Shown here: positions 8,281 to 17,469 of the stretch, one piece after another
How the letters are laid out: each line of letters begins with the position of its first letter
Position numbering within the stretch: position 1 is the stretch's first letter
NCBI RefSeq assembly: GCF_947504145.1
Contig: NZ_CANNGQ010000001.1
Span: forward strand, 1,362,737 to 1,426,736
Source: an uncultured Microbulbifer sp.
Lineage (GTDB): Bacteria > Pseudomonadota > Gammaproteobacteria > Pseudomonadales > Cellvibrionaceae
Direction: 5' to 3'
Length of the DNA: 64,000 bases
The notes under the pieces: model-generated
Database searches by the model: none
Seen by the model: only the letters and a program-made list of their open reading frames with translations
Told to the model about the DNA's origin: nothing
Made by a program: the position numbers and the translations under genes

Positions 8281-9114
8281 TTACAGCGGCAGCACTTCAA
8301 AGGTGGCAGAGTAGGAGCCACGGCGAATGGTAGCTGGAGCCTTCGCCTTACCGTCTTCGAAGTCCGCTTCCATAAAATACTGACCGGCGCTCGGCCAGGT
8401 AACACTGAACAGGCCCGCGGCGTCGGCTGTCAGCTTGATTTCTTCCTGTTTGTCGCGGTAGCGGCTGCCACCAGGAACGAACGTGATTTCCGCCTGGTTT
8501 GCCGGCTCACCGTCGATCAGCAATTTGAAACTGGCGCTCTCACCCGCGTAAAGATCATTCGGGTGGGTAACCGGCACCAGCTCCAGACCGACTCCCTGAG
8601 GCTTCAGCACGGAATCGGACGGTGCACCCAGGGTGACAAAGGTTTCAATACGGTGGGAGCTCTGGGTAACACGCAGGTCTTTGGCATTCTTCGGCACGGC
8701 GGTATCAAATTCCGAATCGTCCGCCTGCTGACCGCGGCCCGGCCACATCTGGCGCTTGCCCTCGTCGTCTTTCCAGAAGGCGCGCAGCCCTGCTGAGGCG
8801 ACACCGATTCGGTAGGTACCCTCTTCTTTCAACTGCACATCAAATGTGCTGCGATATTTTCCCTTTGCAGAGTTTTCCAGTTCGATTTTTTTACCGCTCG
8901 GCGCGAATGCCGAAACGCGATCCGCACCCAGTGCTACATGGTCCGGGAAAAAAATGGTGTTGGACACCGCCGCATCGAAGGTTACATAGGGATCATCACC
9001 GGACAGCACCGTAGAACTCGGCAGGATCCAGGCACGGTGTGCTTCCGCTTGCATAGCGATACCTGCGGCCATCAGGCCCGCAAGCAGGGTTGTTTTAAAT
9101 ACGTTTTTGTTCAT
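8281..9114 (-). CDS. Exported DUF4198 domain protein
   Basis: A 277-aa periplasmic protein with a clear signal peptide (about residues 1-25, ending MQAEA|HRAW). The mature part begins HRAWILPSSTVLSG, the usual opening of DUF4198 proteins, which are often found near TonB-dependent iron or nickel uptake genes and are thought to have Ig-like beta domains. The C-terminal region (about 185-277) looks like a beta-sandwich (FKLLIDGEPANQAEITF). The start at 9114 has AAGGAG six bases upstream. It lies between the DUF2271 and flavoreductase genes of the same operon. The exact function is unknown; metal-responsive expression is suggested by the Fur box at 10367. Confidence 0.85.
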   Translation of the reverse strand: MNKNVFKTTLLAGLMAAGIAMQAEAHRAWILPSSTVLSGDDPYVTFDAAVSNTIFFPDHVALGADRVSAFAPSGKKIELENSAKGKYRSTFDVQLKEEGTYRIGVASAGLRAFWKDDEGKRQMWPGRGQQADDSEFDTAVPKNAKDLRVTQSSHRIETFVTLGAPSDSVLKPQGVGLELVPVTHPNDLYAGESASFKLLIDGEPANQAEITFVPGGSRYRDKQEEIKLTADAAGLFSVTWPSAGQYFMEADFEDGKAKAPATIRRGSYSATFEVLPL

Positions 9115-9145
9115 GGAAATCTCCTTATTTGTGTTGAATGCGCTA

Positions 9146-9679
9146 TCAGGGAAGCAGAGCGACTTTAATAGTGCCCAGCTCTTCCTTTCCCGCAGCGGAA
9201 AGCGGAAGACTGGATTTTTCCAGCGGCCAGGTCAGGGGAATCTCCACCAGCTCACGGCCGCCCACTTCCCGCGCCGCTTCGATACGGAGGCGGTACTTGC
9301 CCGGTGCCAGTTTGGCGAGGTCGCTCTCGGCAATGGCGACTTCCAGCGCGTGCTCGCCGGGGCCGTAGGTGGCAGAAGTAATTCCGTCAACTGGCACATC
9401 CAGCCCGCGCCCGCCGCGACGCCACCACTGGCGTAAATCCTTTAGCCACTTCTCGCCTTCGTTATTACGCATTTCCAGGTCGTACCACACGGCAACCTGG
9501 GTGGCCTTGCGAGACTCGTCTTCCAGCCACACGGCCACATACGGTTTGTGGTACTCCGCCACGTTCAGCCGGGGAATCTCGATACTGAGCTGCAGACTTT
9601 GCGCCTGGGCACCCGCGGTAAAAAATAGTGCCGCGCATGCCGCTGCGCCGGCGATTTTTCTGAACAACTTTATTTCCAT
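9146..9679 (-). CDS. Exported DUF2271 domain protein
   Basis: A 177-aa periplasmic protein (start at 9679, MEIKLFRK) with signal peptide ending about AGAQA. The DUF2271 signature is seen in PYVAVWLEDESRKATQVAVWYD followed by KWLKDLRQWWRRGG, and a later RLRIEAAREVGGRELVEIPLTWP segment. DUF2271 proteins regularly accompany PepSY proteins, DUF4198 proteins and flavin-dependent reductases in iron-regulated clusters. It is placed 24 bp after the PepSY gene and 31 bp before DUF4198. The biochemical role is unknown. Confidence 0.87.
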   Translation of the reverse strand: MEIKLFRKIAGAAACAALFFTAGAQAQSLQLSIEIPRLNVAEYHKPYVAVWLEDESRKATQVAVWYDLEMRNNEGEKWLKDLRQWWRRGGRGLDVPVDGITSATYGPGEHALEVAIAESDLAKLAPGKYRLRIEAAREVGGRELVEIPLTWPLEKSSLPLSAAGKEELGTIKVALLP

Positions 9680-9703
9680 GTTTATTCCCGATAACAAAAA
9701 CAG

Positions 9704-10303
9704 TCAGTGAATGAAAACCAGTGCAATCACCAGAGGGATCAATACGCCCAGGGCAGTCACCGGCCAGGTCGAAACCCGGCGAGACGACTGCTGCCACAGC
9801 AACCAGAATCCGGTGAGGCAGAACACCACGCAGACCACCGCGAAGACATCCAGAAACCAACGCCACGCGGTGCCGGTATCGCGCCCTTTGTGCAGGTCGT
9901 TGAAGTAGGCAACCCAACCGCGGTCGGTACTCTCATAGACGAGATCGCCGGTCTCGATATCCAGGGATAACCAGGCGTCGCCACCGGGGGTCGGCATGGC
10001 CAGATAGAACTCGCCACTGTCCCACTCCCCCTGATGGCCGCGGGGTATATGCACGTGGTACTCGCTGGCGAGCCAATCGATCAACTTCCGCGGCAACCTG
10101 GGCTCGGCCGATGCGCCGGTATCCCAGCCGTCCAGAAGAGGTGCGGGGACAACAGCCTCGTGACTGACAAGAACGGGTTCCGCCGGGATCTCGGCGGCGT
10201 GGTTCAGGGTGATTCCTGTGATTGCGAACAGCAGCATCCCCACCAGACACAATGCCGAACTGATCCAGTGCCACTGGCGCACTGAGCCGAGAGAGAAAGC
10301 CAC
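9704..10303 (-). CDS. PepSY-associated membrane protein
   Basis: A small PepSY_TM-type protein of about 199 aa. An N-terminal transmembrane helix (WHWISSALCLVGMLLFAITG) is followed by a periplasmic region with a PepSY-like strand pattern (WLSLDIETGDLVYESTDRG) and the family motif FNDLHKGRDTG. Two C-terminal helices follow. The conserved His residues in WHW and LHKG resemble heme-ligand positions in PepSY ferric reductases. The open frame reaches 10387, but the ATG there lies inside a Fur box, so the GTG at 10303 with AAGAAGGA upstream is preferred. It is the first gene of a four-gene operon with DUF2271, DUF4198 and the diflavin reductase. Confidence 0.8.
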   Translation of the reverse strand: MAFSLGSVRQWHWISSALCLVGMLLFAITGITLNHAAEIPAEPVLVSHEAVVPAPLLDGWDTGASAEPRLPRKLIDWLASEYHVHIPRGHQGEWDSGEFYLAMPTPGGDAWLSLDIETGDLVYESTDRGWVAYFNDLHKGRDTGTAWRWFLDVFAVVCVVFCLTGFWLLWQQSSRRVSTWPVTALGVLIPLVIALVFIH

Positions 10304-10366
10304 GCTTGAATTGATCCTTCTTATGGCCAGCAACGGATTTCCGGTCAGCCGTCTATCGAAACAGCA

Positions 10367-10385
10367 GAGAATGATAATACATCTC
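10367..10385 (-). promoter_or_regulatory. Probable Fur box upstream of the PepSY operon
   Basis: The sequence GAGAATGATAATACATCTC matches the classical 19-bp Fur consensus GATAATGATAATCATTATC at 14 positions by eye. It sits about 65 bp upstream of the preferred PepSY start. It predicts iron repression of the four-gene operon. The divergent RND genes start 260 bp away and are less likely targets. Confidence 0.7.
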
Positions 10386-10643
10386 ATTTGCCCTGTTAAG
10401 TGGCCCGCGGAATCCCGTGCGTAAACTTTTGTAAGGCAGTCGCAGAATCCCTCCTCGCAAATTTATCGCACCGCCCTGCATCCAAAACCGCTAGCCGAGC
10501 GGTCAATGTCATCGTTACCACTATGGAATTCGCCGTAGAACCCTCTCACCCTGCCTTCCCCCCCGTTGTCAGGCTTTGAGGTTCCGTTGTTTTATGGGCA
10601 ACACACCAACAGGACCGTTGGCGAATAAATCAAAACAGGCAAG

Positions 10644-11828
10644 ATGAGACCGATGAACAAAAAAATCCTCAAGACGGCAGCGCCCGCCCTGGTACTCGTG
10701 CTGGGCTTTAGCGCGGTGCAATTGATGTCGGCGTCCAAGCCCGCCCCTGAAAAAAAAGAAGAAGAGCAGCGCCCGGTTTCCCTCGTCTATACCGAAGCCA
10801 GAAAAGAAGCCGTCCATCTGGCGGTCACCACCCAGGGCGAAGTGCGCGCACATACGGAAATTGACCTCACACCGGAGGTGTCCGGCCGCGTCGTGTCCAT
10901 ATCCCACGCTTTTGCCGAAGGTGCCGGCTTTGAACCTGAGGAAACCCTGATCCAGCTGGATGACGCGGACTACCGTCTCGCTCTCGCACAGGCAGAAGCC
11001 GGCGTGGCGCAGGCGGAAGTCCTGCTTCTTCAGGCCCAGGCGGCTGCGAAGATCAAACGTCAGCAGTGGCTGGACCTGAGCCCAAATAAAGAACCCACAC
11101 CGCTGCAGGTCAACAAGCCACAGGTTCTCGAAGCTGAGGCGAACCTGCGCTCCGCCAGAGCCGAACTCGACGATGCCAAGCTGAACCTCGCGCGTACCAA
11201 AATCCGTCTGCCATTTCGTGGCCGGGTAGCAAGTCGCAGCATTGGCGTCGGGCAATATGTCACGCCCAATACAGTTCTTGGCCGCGTGTTCGCAACGGAT
11301 CGCGTGGAGATTCGCCTTCCACTCACCGACACGCAATTGATGGAGCTGGCCCTTCCCATGGGATTTGTCGCCAGTGACAAAAACCCGGGGCCCGCAGTGG
11401 CACTCTCTGCCCAGATCGGCGCGCATCAGCAATCCTGGCAGGGCCGAATTGTCCGCACGCAGGCCGCGATCGATCAGCAGACGCGCCTCATCTACGCGGT
11501 GGCAGAAGTCGCAGACCCATACGGGGCCGGCGCCAGCAATGGCGCACCACTGGCAGTAGGCCTGTTTGTCACTGCCGAGGCAGAAAGTGTGCAGGAACAG
11601 CAGGCAGTGGTTGTACCGAGAACCGCATTACGCAGCGCCGACAAGGTTTACGTAGTGGATGACAACGATCAATTAAGTATTCGCACCGTCGACGTGCTGT
11701 CTACCTCCCATAACCGCGTAGTACTCGCGGCCGGCATCGCGGACGGCGAGCGGGTGGTTACCTCCACCGTTGCCAATGCGGTCGACGGAATGAAGGTACA
11801 ACCTATTACCCACCTGGCCAGCAACTAA
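10644..11828 (+). CDS. RND efflux periplasmic adaptor (membrane fusion protein)
   Basis: HlyD/AcrA-type adaptor (394 aa) linking an inner-membrane RND pump to an outer-membrane channel. An N-terminal hydrophobic segment (about residues 13-32, no lipobox) anchors or exports it. The barrel-sandwich motif reads TPEVSGRVVSISHAFAEG and VASRSIGVGQYV, flanking a coiled-coil hairpin (about 105-190) rich in Ala, Glu and Gln. A second ATG at 10653 is equally possible as start. The RND permease follows 12 bp later. No TolC-type channel gene is near, so an external one would be used. The substrate cannot be told from sequence. Confidence 0.92.
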   Translation: MRPMNKKILKTAAPALVLVLGFSAVQLMSASKPAPEKKEEEQRPVSLVYTEARKEAVHLAVTTQGEVRAHTEIDLTPEVSGRVVSISHAFAEGAGFEPEETLIQLDDADYRLALAQAEAGVAQAEVLLLQAQAAAKIKRQQWLDLSPNKEPTPLQVNKPQVLEAEANLRSARAELDDAKLNLARTKIRLPFRGRVASRSIGVGQYVTPNTVLGRVFATDRVEIRLPLTDTQLMELALPMGFVASDKNPGPAVALSAQIGAHQQSWQGRIVRTQAAIDQQTRLIYAVAEVADPYGAGASNGAPLAVGLFVTAEAESVQEQQAVVVPRTALRSADKVYVVDDNDQLSIRTVDVLSTSHNRVVLAAGIADGERVVTSTVANAVDGMKVQPITHLASN

Positions 11829-11840
11829 CGGAGCCCGACG

Positions 11841-14800
11841 ATGAATAGTTTGATTGCCTGGTGGGCCCGCAATCCGGTGGCCGCCAATCTCGCCATGGTA
11901 TTTATTTTCGTGGCGGGCCTGATTGGGTTTGGAAGCATGGAGCGGGAGATGGACCCGCAGGTGCGCTTTCCCGGCCTGGAGATTCGCGTATCCTGGCCCA
12001 GCGCTGCGCCGCAGGAAGTAGAAGAACAGATTGTCGCCCGTATAGAAGAAGCGGTTAGCGACATGGACAATATCGAATGGGTGCGCTCCTCCTCATCGGA
12101 GGGCTCCGGTGAGGTGTATATCCTGGCGGAGAGCAACGTAGACTTTTCCCGGTTTATGAACGACGTAAAGATCCGTGTCGACGGTATCTCGTCCTTCCCG
12201 CGGGATATTGAGCCACCGCAGGTTCATCAATGGGTAAATCGACAAGAATTTATCCGGGTAGCGGTCCACGGTGACCTCGGCGAACGGGAACTCAAGCGGC
12301 TGGCAGAACAGCTGCGACGCGAAGCCGCGACCCTGCCCGCGATTTCCGTGGTCAACTTGTTCGGCACACGCATGGAGGAAGTCTCCATTGAGGTCAGCGA
12401 AGAAGCCCTTCGCCGCTACGGCCTGACCTTTCAGCAGGTCGCGGACGCAATCCGCACCAGTTCCATCAACCAGTCCGCCGGCACCGTGCGCACCGAGGTG
12501 GGCGCCTACCAGTTAAAGGTCCGCAATCAGGCCGATTCAAAGCAGGAGTTTGGCAATATCATCGTGCGCCAGACTGCCGATGGCGGCACTATCCGCGTCG
12601 GTGATGTGGCCAATGTCGTGGACGGTTTTGAAGACAATGAGATTCTCGCAACCCTGAACGGGGAACCGGCGGTGCTGCTGCAAGTGATGAGCACCGAGAC
12701 CATGGATATTCTCACGGCTTCTGAGTCCATCCGGAACTGGATCGCCCAGCGCAACGAAACACTGCCTGCAGGCGCAAAGCTCACCCTTTGGACCGACAAC
12801 GCCGTGGACTTTAAGGGCCGCCTTGAAACCATCGGCTCATCCGCGCTGCTGGGGCTGTTCCTGGTGCTGCTGGTACTGGTGTTCAGCCTGCGCCCGAAGG
12901 TTGCCTTCTGGGTCGCTTTCGGTATTGCCACTGCCTACGCTGGCGCATTTGTTCTGCTCCCCACCGTGGGTGTTTCCCTCAATATGCTGTCCACATTTGC
13001 CTTCCTGCTGGTGCTCGGCATCGTGGTCGATGACGCAATTGTGGTGGGTGAAAGTATCCACACGGAGTCTCATAGCCCGGAACACGGAAATGATGAGAAG
13101 GGGCGCCTGGGCGCCGCGGTACTCGGCACCCAGCTCGTCGCCAAACCCGTGATCTTTGCAGTAGTGACAACCATCTTCGCCTTCCTGCCCTGGATATTTA
13201 TCAGCGGCTCCACCAGTGAATTCACCCGTCATATCACCTGGGTAGTTATTCTGGCACTGGTATTCTCTCTGGTTGAGTCACTGTTTATTCTGCCGGCACA
13301 CCTGCGCAACCTGAAGCAGCGTACTAAATTGGGCCGCTTTGGTCGTATCCAAAAAGGTATTGCCGACCGCATTATCTACTTCGCGCAAAACCACTATCGC
13401 CGTATCGGCCAGTGGGCGGTGGATCGTCGCTACCTGACGTTGAGCATTTTTATCGCAGTAATGATGATCGGCTTTGGCATGTTCGGCAGTGGCTGGGTTA
13501 AAAAAGGTTTTATGCCGGAAATCGAGTCAGATGAAGTGATCGTCAACGTGGTCATGCCCGAAGGTGCGCCCTATAGCCGTGCACTGGAAGTGCTGGAACA
13601 ACTACAAGATGCGGAGAAGCGCCTTGAGCAAGAGGTGAATGAGCGCACGGACGGGAAAGGCGTGCTGATCGAAAACTGGTATACGCGCTCCCGTCGCGAC
13701 AGCGTCATGGCCATCGTCAAACTGGCACCGCCGGAACTGCGTGACATGTCCGCCAAAGATGCGGCCCTGCGATTGCGCGAGCTGCTGGGTGATATCCCCG
13801 ATGCAAAAGAAGTCTCCGTACAGTACTCGTTCAACAATGACGGCCCCGGGTTTGAACTCTCCATTCGCCACCCGGACCTGGATGTACTGCGAACAGCGAC
13901 AGCCGATCTGGAAGAGCAACTGCGCTCCTACGAAAGCCTGTACGACGTGCGCAACAACCTGGAAGGTGCCTCCGAGGAAATCCGCATTGAATTGAAACCC
14001 GGGGCAACCAAGCTCGGGCTGACACTCGCAGATGTGAACCACCAGGTGCGCCAGGCCTACTTCGGTGAGGAAGTTCAACGGCTGCCACGTGCGGGCCAGG
14101 ACGTAAAAGTGATGGTGCGCTACCCGCTGGAATCCCGTCGCTCTATTGAGAGCCTGAAAAACTTCCGCGTACGCACCGCGGACGGCCGCGAAGTGCCCCT
14201 GCTCGCGGTCGCCGACCTGCACTATGCACCAGGTATCAAACGTATCCAACGCTGGAACGGTAACCGCGCAGCGCGTGTGATGGCGGACCTGAAGGACGAT
14301 GTGCGCGGCGATATCATGAAGGACCTGGACGAAAACTTCTTCCCGGCCTGGGAAAAACGCCACCCGGGTATCATCCGCGGTGCGGTAGGCCAGGCGGAGG
14401 GTGAGAAACGCTTTATTCAAGAAGTGCTGGGCCTGTACATCATGGCCTTCTTCGGCATGTACAGCCTGTTGGCCATTGCATTCCGCAGCTATTCGCAACC
14501 TATCCTAATCCTGATTGCGATCCCGTTTGCCTTTACCGGCGCCATCTTTGGCCACGCTGCGACAGGCATGACCATGGCGATCTTCAGTTATTTTGGTATC
14601 GCAGCCGCGGCGGGCGTCGTCGTCAATGACAACCTGGTTCTGATGGATCACTGCAACCGCTTGCGGGAAAAAGGCATGGCACCACTGACAGCCGTCGTAG
14701 AAGCCGGAGTTGCCCGCTTCCGTCCGATCCTGCTGACTACCGTCACCACCATCGTCGGTCTGCTGCCGATGATGCTGGAGCGCAGTATTCAAGCGGCATT

Positions 14801-14993
14801 TCTGCAGCCCATTGTAGTAGCACTGGCATTCGGCGTATTCGTCGCCTTCTTTGTGACACTGCTACTGGTGCCCGCCATGTATGGTATTGGAGTGGACATC
14901 AACCGCCTCGCAGGCCAGGTGAAATTGGCGTTACTCAATAAAATCAGCGCGAATCCACAACCGCTGCGGCCGCAAGATCAGACAAATAGCTAG
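11841..14993 (+). CDS. RND family efflux permease (AcrB/HAE1-like)
   Basis: Full-length inner-membrane RND pump (1050 aa). The N-terminus NPVAANLAMVFIFVAG is the first transmembrane helix; two large periplasmic loops lie at about residues 35-335 and 560-860. The TM4 proton-relay acids are seen in LGIVVDDAIVVGE. The second half repeats the fold (AAAAGVVVNDNLVLMDHCNRLR). It uses the proton motive force to export small molecules through the upstream adaptor. A GGAG ribosome binding site lies eight bases before the ATG. Similar two-gene pumps are common in marine gammaproteobacteria; the substrate is unknown. Confidence 0.94.
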   Translation: MNSLIAWWARNPVAANLAMVFIFVAGLIGFGSMEREMDPQVRFPGLEIRVSWPSAAPQEVEEQIVARIEEAVSDMDNIEWVRSSSSEGSGEVYILAESNVDFSRFMNDVKIRVDGISSFPRDIEPPQVHQWVNRQEFIRVAVHGDLGERELKRLAEQLRREAATLPAISVVNLFGTRMEEVSIEVSEEALRRYGLTFQQVADAIRTSSINQSAGTVRTEVGAYQLKVRNQADSKQEFGNIIVRQTADGGTIRVGDVANVVDGFEDNEILATLNGEPAVLLQVMSTETMDILTASESIRNWIAQRNETLPAGAKLTLWTDNAVDFKGRLETIGSSALLGLFLVLLVLVFSLRPKVAFWVAFGIATAYAGAFVLLPTVGVSLNMLSTFAFLLVLGIVVDDAIVVGESIHTESHSPEHGNDEKGRLGAAVLGTQLVAKPVIFAVVTTIFAFLPWIFISGSTSEFTRHITWVVILALVFSLVESLFILPAHLRNLKQRTKLGRFGRIQKGIADRIIYFAQNHYRRIGQWAVDRRYLTLSIFIAVMMIGFGMFGSGWVKKGFMPEIESDEVIVNVVMPEGAPYSRALEVLEQLQDAEKRLEQEVNERTDGKGVLIENWYTRSRRDSVMAIVKLAPPELRDMSAKDAALRLRELLGDIPDAKEVSVQYSFNNDGPGFELSIRHPDLDVLRTATADLEEQLRSYESLYDVRNNLEGASEEIRIELKPGATKLGLTLADVNHQVRQAYFGEEVQRLPRAGQDVKVMVRYPLESRRSIESLKNFRVRTADGREVPLLAVADLHYAPGIKRIQRWNGNRAARVMADLKDDVRGDIMKDLDENFFPAWEKRHPGIIRGAVGQAEGEKRFIQEVLGLYIMAFFGMYSLLAIAFRSYSQPILILIAIPFAFTGAIFGHAATGMTMAIFSYFGIAAAAGVVVNDNLVLMDHCNRLREKGMAPLTAVVEAGVARFRPILLTTVTTIVGLLPMMLERSIQAAFLQPIVVALAFGVFVAFFVTLLLVPAMYGIGVDINRLAGQVKLALLNKISANPQPLRPQDQTNS

Positions 14994-15016
14994 TGTTCGG
15001 ATAAGCAGAATGTTGG

Positions 15017-15709
15017 TCACTGTTGCAACCAGCGAATAATGGTTTCCGCCAGGGTTCGCGGCTGCTCCAGAGGTATCATGTGACCGCACGCGTCAATGAC
15101 CTCAAGGGTGGCGCTGGGTATTGCCTCAACCAGCTCATCCGCTTCTTGGAGTGAGCGCAGCGCATCGTTTGCGCTCGCGATGACTAACGTCTGACAGCCA
15201 ATTGTGGACGCGGGAACTTCCGACCTGTCCAGTGCCGATTGCGTAGCCAGCGCCTGGTAACCCAGGCGCTGGCTCATCTCTTTGATATAGGAGACCAACG
15301 CGGCATCGGAAGCATTGCGGGGGTGTAGTGACCGGGCGATGGTAGCGTTGCTGAGCCCCCTGAAGCGCGCTGGGGTTAAAGCCTGCACCGCCTGCAGCTT
15401 TGATTTTTTCTGCTGCTCGGTGTCTTCACGTAGAGAAGTTGCCACAAGGATCAACGCCTGCACTCGCTCCGGATAATCCGCGGCCAATTGCCGGGCAATG
15501 TACCCGCCCAGGGAAAATCCGATCAGTACAAAGCGCGGCGGTAATTGCTCCGCGATACACCGCGCCATATCACGTATGGTTGGCCCCTCGCCGAGCGCCC
15601 CGTTGAACACCCGCCACTCTGAGGGCAGATATTCTCTAAAATCGCTCCATAGGGTGTGATCCAGCATAAAACCTGGAATCAACGCTACAGAGGTTGAAGT
15701 ACTATTCAC
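15017..15709 (-). CDS. Alpha/beta hydrolase
   Basis: A 230-aa alpha/beta-hydrolase fold protein. The GTG at 15709 is chosen because it overlaps the stop of the upstream MFS gene as GTGA, a classical coupling signal; an earlier GTG at 15889 would lie deep in that gene. The oxyanion region (LIPGFMLDHTLW), nucleophile elbow GFSLGG with catalytic Ser, Asp in IASANDALRS and His in CGHMIPLEQP form a complete triad. It resembles esterases, thioesterases and BioH-type enzymes. The coupling to an exporter gene suggests a shared substrate, but which is not visible. It converges with the RND gene. Confidence 0.85.
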   Translation of the reverse strand: MNSTSTSVALIPGFMLDHTLWSDFREYLPSEWRVFNGALGEGPTIRDMARCIAEQLPPRFVLIGFSLGGYIARQLAADYPERVQALILVATSLREDTEQQKKSKLQAVQALTPARFRGLSNATIARSLHPRNASDAALVSYIKEMSQRLGYQALATQSALDRSEVPASTIGCQTLVIASANDALRSLQEADELVEAIPSATLEVIDACGHMIPLEQPRTLAETIIRWLQQ

Positions 15710-16926
15710 TGGATTTTTCGCCCTCGCCCACCAAATGAAAAAAAGCGGCTGCGCCACATCACTCCGATACAAACCACTGTACACAGGACCCCGCTCAACA
15801 CGGCCACTGCCGGCAGACCAGTCGCCTGGGCCAATACACCCAGAAGGGACGCACCGAGCGCCGGCCCTGCTACTGTGGTCATACCCCACAGGCTCACCAC
15901 ACGACCGCGATACTGGCTATCGAGATCGGCCTGCAGGGCCGCCTGCATACCAATACTGGCGAGGGTGGACATAGCGGCAATGCCAAAAATGCTGAGCATG
16001 GCCAACAGGAAGGTGCCGGAAAACCCCAGCAGCACTACAAAGATCCCCTGCAAGCTGCACCCTACCGTAATGAACGTCACCAACGTGCTGCGCCTGGTGG
16101 TTCCGGAGAGCAATACCCCGGCCACAATGCCACCGGCGCCGGCCACCGCCATCAGTGTGGCGAGACCACTACTGCCACGGTCAAACACACCGCCAGCGAA
16201 TGCCGGCAAGAGTTCCAGCATGCCACGGCCGAAAGCTGCAATCGCCACCGATAAAATAAACAGTTCGAGAAATTTCGGCACGCTTTTTATATAGCGAAGC
16301 CCTTCTGCGAGCTGGAACAACACACTCCCGCCCTTGCTGCTGCGCGCTGTAGGACGAATCTGCACGATCAGAAGGGAAAACAGAGTGCCGAGAAAGGTTA
16401 GTGTATTGATCAGAAACGTACCCCCGACACCGAAGGCACTGATGGAAAGCCCACCGAGTGCCGGCCCCACCATACGGGTGACGTTGAACATTACGGCGTT
16501 CAGGCTGATCGCCTGGGTAAGCAGGTCTTTTGGCGCGATGTCGTGGATCAATGTGAGCCGGATCGGCTGATAGGCGGCATTGCCAATGCCCAGCAGTACA
16601 CAGCAGGCGAGCAATGCATAGATGTTGAGAAACCCGAGGGCATAGATGGCAAACAGGCCGGCGTTCAGCAGAATCTGCATCAGCAGACAGGCGATGGCGT
16701 AACGCCGGCGGTCCATACGATCGATCAGCACGCCAAACAGGGGCGCGATAAACACCAGTGGCAGGTATTGGGCAAGCACGATCAGGCCCACCCAACTCGA
16801 AGACTCTGTCAGCTCCCACGACAGCCAGCCGATGGCAGTGCGCTGCATCCAGGTACCAACCCAGGAGACGGTATTGCCTCCCAGGTAGAGTCCGTAGTTG
16901 CGGTCTTTCAGAACTTCAAAGGCCAT
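15706..16926 (-). CDS. MFS transporter, EntS/MFS_3 type exporter
   Basis: A 406-aa major facilitator with about twelve hydrophobic helices. The start MAFEVLKDRNYGLYLGGNTVSWVGTWMQ and the motif GVLIDRMDRRR (motif A, loop 2-3) fit the MFS_3 group that includes the enterobactin exporter EntS. The GNAAYQPIRLTLIHDIAPKDLLTQAISLN segment is typical. Substrates in this group include siderophores and drugs; none can be assigned here. It is translationally coupled to the downstream alpha/beta hydrolase. It lies 120 bp downstream of the carnitine-arm thioesterase on the same strand, so read-through from that operon is possible. Confidence 0.88.
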   Translation of the reverse strand: MAFEVLKDRNYGLYLGGNTVSWVGTWMQRTAIGWLSWELTESSSWVGLIVLAQYLPLVFIAPLFGVLIDRMDRRRYAIACLLMQILLNAGLFAIYALGFLNIYALLACCVLLGIGNAAYQPIRLTLIHDIAPKDLLTQAISLNAVMFNVTRMVGPALGGLSISAFGVGGTFLINTLTFLGTLFSLLIVQIRPTARSSKGGSVLFQLAEGLRYIKSVPKFLELFILSVAIAAFGRGMLELLPAFAGGVFDRGSSGLATLMAVAGAGGIVAGVLLSGTTRRSTLVTFITVGCSLQGIFVVLLGFSGTFLLAMLSIFGIAAMSTLASIGMQAALQADLDSQYRGRVVSLWGMTTVAGPALGASLLGVLAQATGLPAVAVLSGVLCTVVCIGVMWRSRFFSFGGRGRKIQ

Positions 16927-17046
16927 AGCGTTGTGTTACCGGAATTGCTGAGCGCAAAATCAAAGGAACACAAGGATAGAGAATCACACGAGTGGAGGGA
17001 ACCGGACAAAACCACCACCCCGGCTTTCCGTCACTGAAGTTTCTCC

Positions 17047-17469
17047 TCAGTCGCTCGCCACCATGTAATCAACAACCTTATCCCGCATAGCCTGGGGAAT
17101 ACGCGCAGTGCCCCGTTGCTTGAGGTCAAACAACACCGACGTAGCCCGATTGACCGCAGCCACTTCACTACTTTCACTCAACACCAGCGTCTGCAGGTAT
17201 GTGATGGCGCTATTGCCGATTTTGACCGCTTCGCAGTCCACGTGCACCAGCGCACCTTCGGGCACTTCCGCCTTGTAGTCGATTTCGTGACGAACATCGG
17301 CCCAACCGAGGCGACGCTCCCCATCGACGGTGGCTTTATGCCCGAGTATCAGCATGAAGTGCTGCATGGCATCGTCAAACATGCCCACATAATTGCGGGT
17401 ATTCATGTGGCCCATTTCGTCGCACAGCCAGGTGTGCGCTACACCGGAGAAGGTTCGCACCGCGGCCAT
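17047..17469 (-). CDS. cdhB: 4HBT thioesterase, probable betainyl-CoA thioesterase (CdhB-like)
   Basis: Hotdog-fold acyl-CoA thioesterase of the 4HBT/YbgC type (140 aa). The N-terminal segment HTWLCDEMGHMNTRNYVGMFDDA carries the catalytic-loop pattern (D/E-GHMN-Y). In Pseudomonas carnitine catabolism, CdhB hydrolyses betainyl-CoA, the product of dehydrocarnitine cleavage, to glycine betaine. The assignment here rests on context: the ATG overlaps the stop of the dienelactone hydrolase gene by one base (TAATG), in an operon with a BCCT transporter, opposite the BKACE and carnitine dehydrogenase genes. A more general acyl-CoA thioesterase is the alternative. Confidence 0.72.
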   Translation of the reverse strand: MAAVRTFSGVAHTWLCDEMGHMNTRNYVGMFDDAMQHFMLILGHKATVDGERRLGWADVRHEIDYKAEVPEGALVHVDCEAVKIGNSAITYLQTLVLSESSEVAAVNRATSVLFDLKQRGTARIPQAMRDKVVDYMVASD

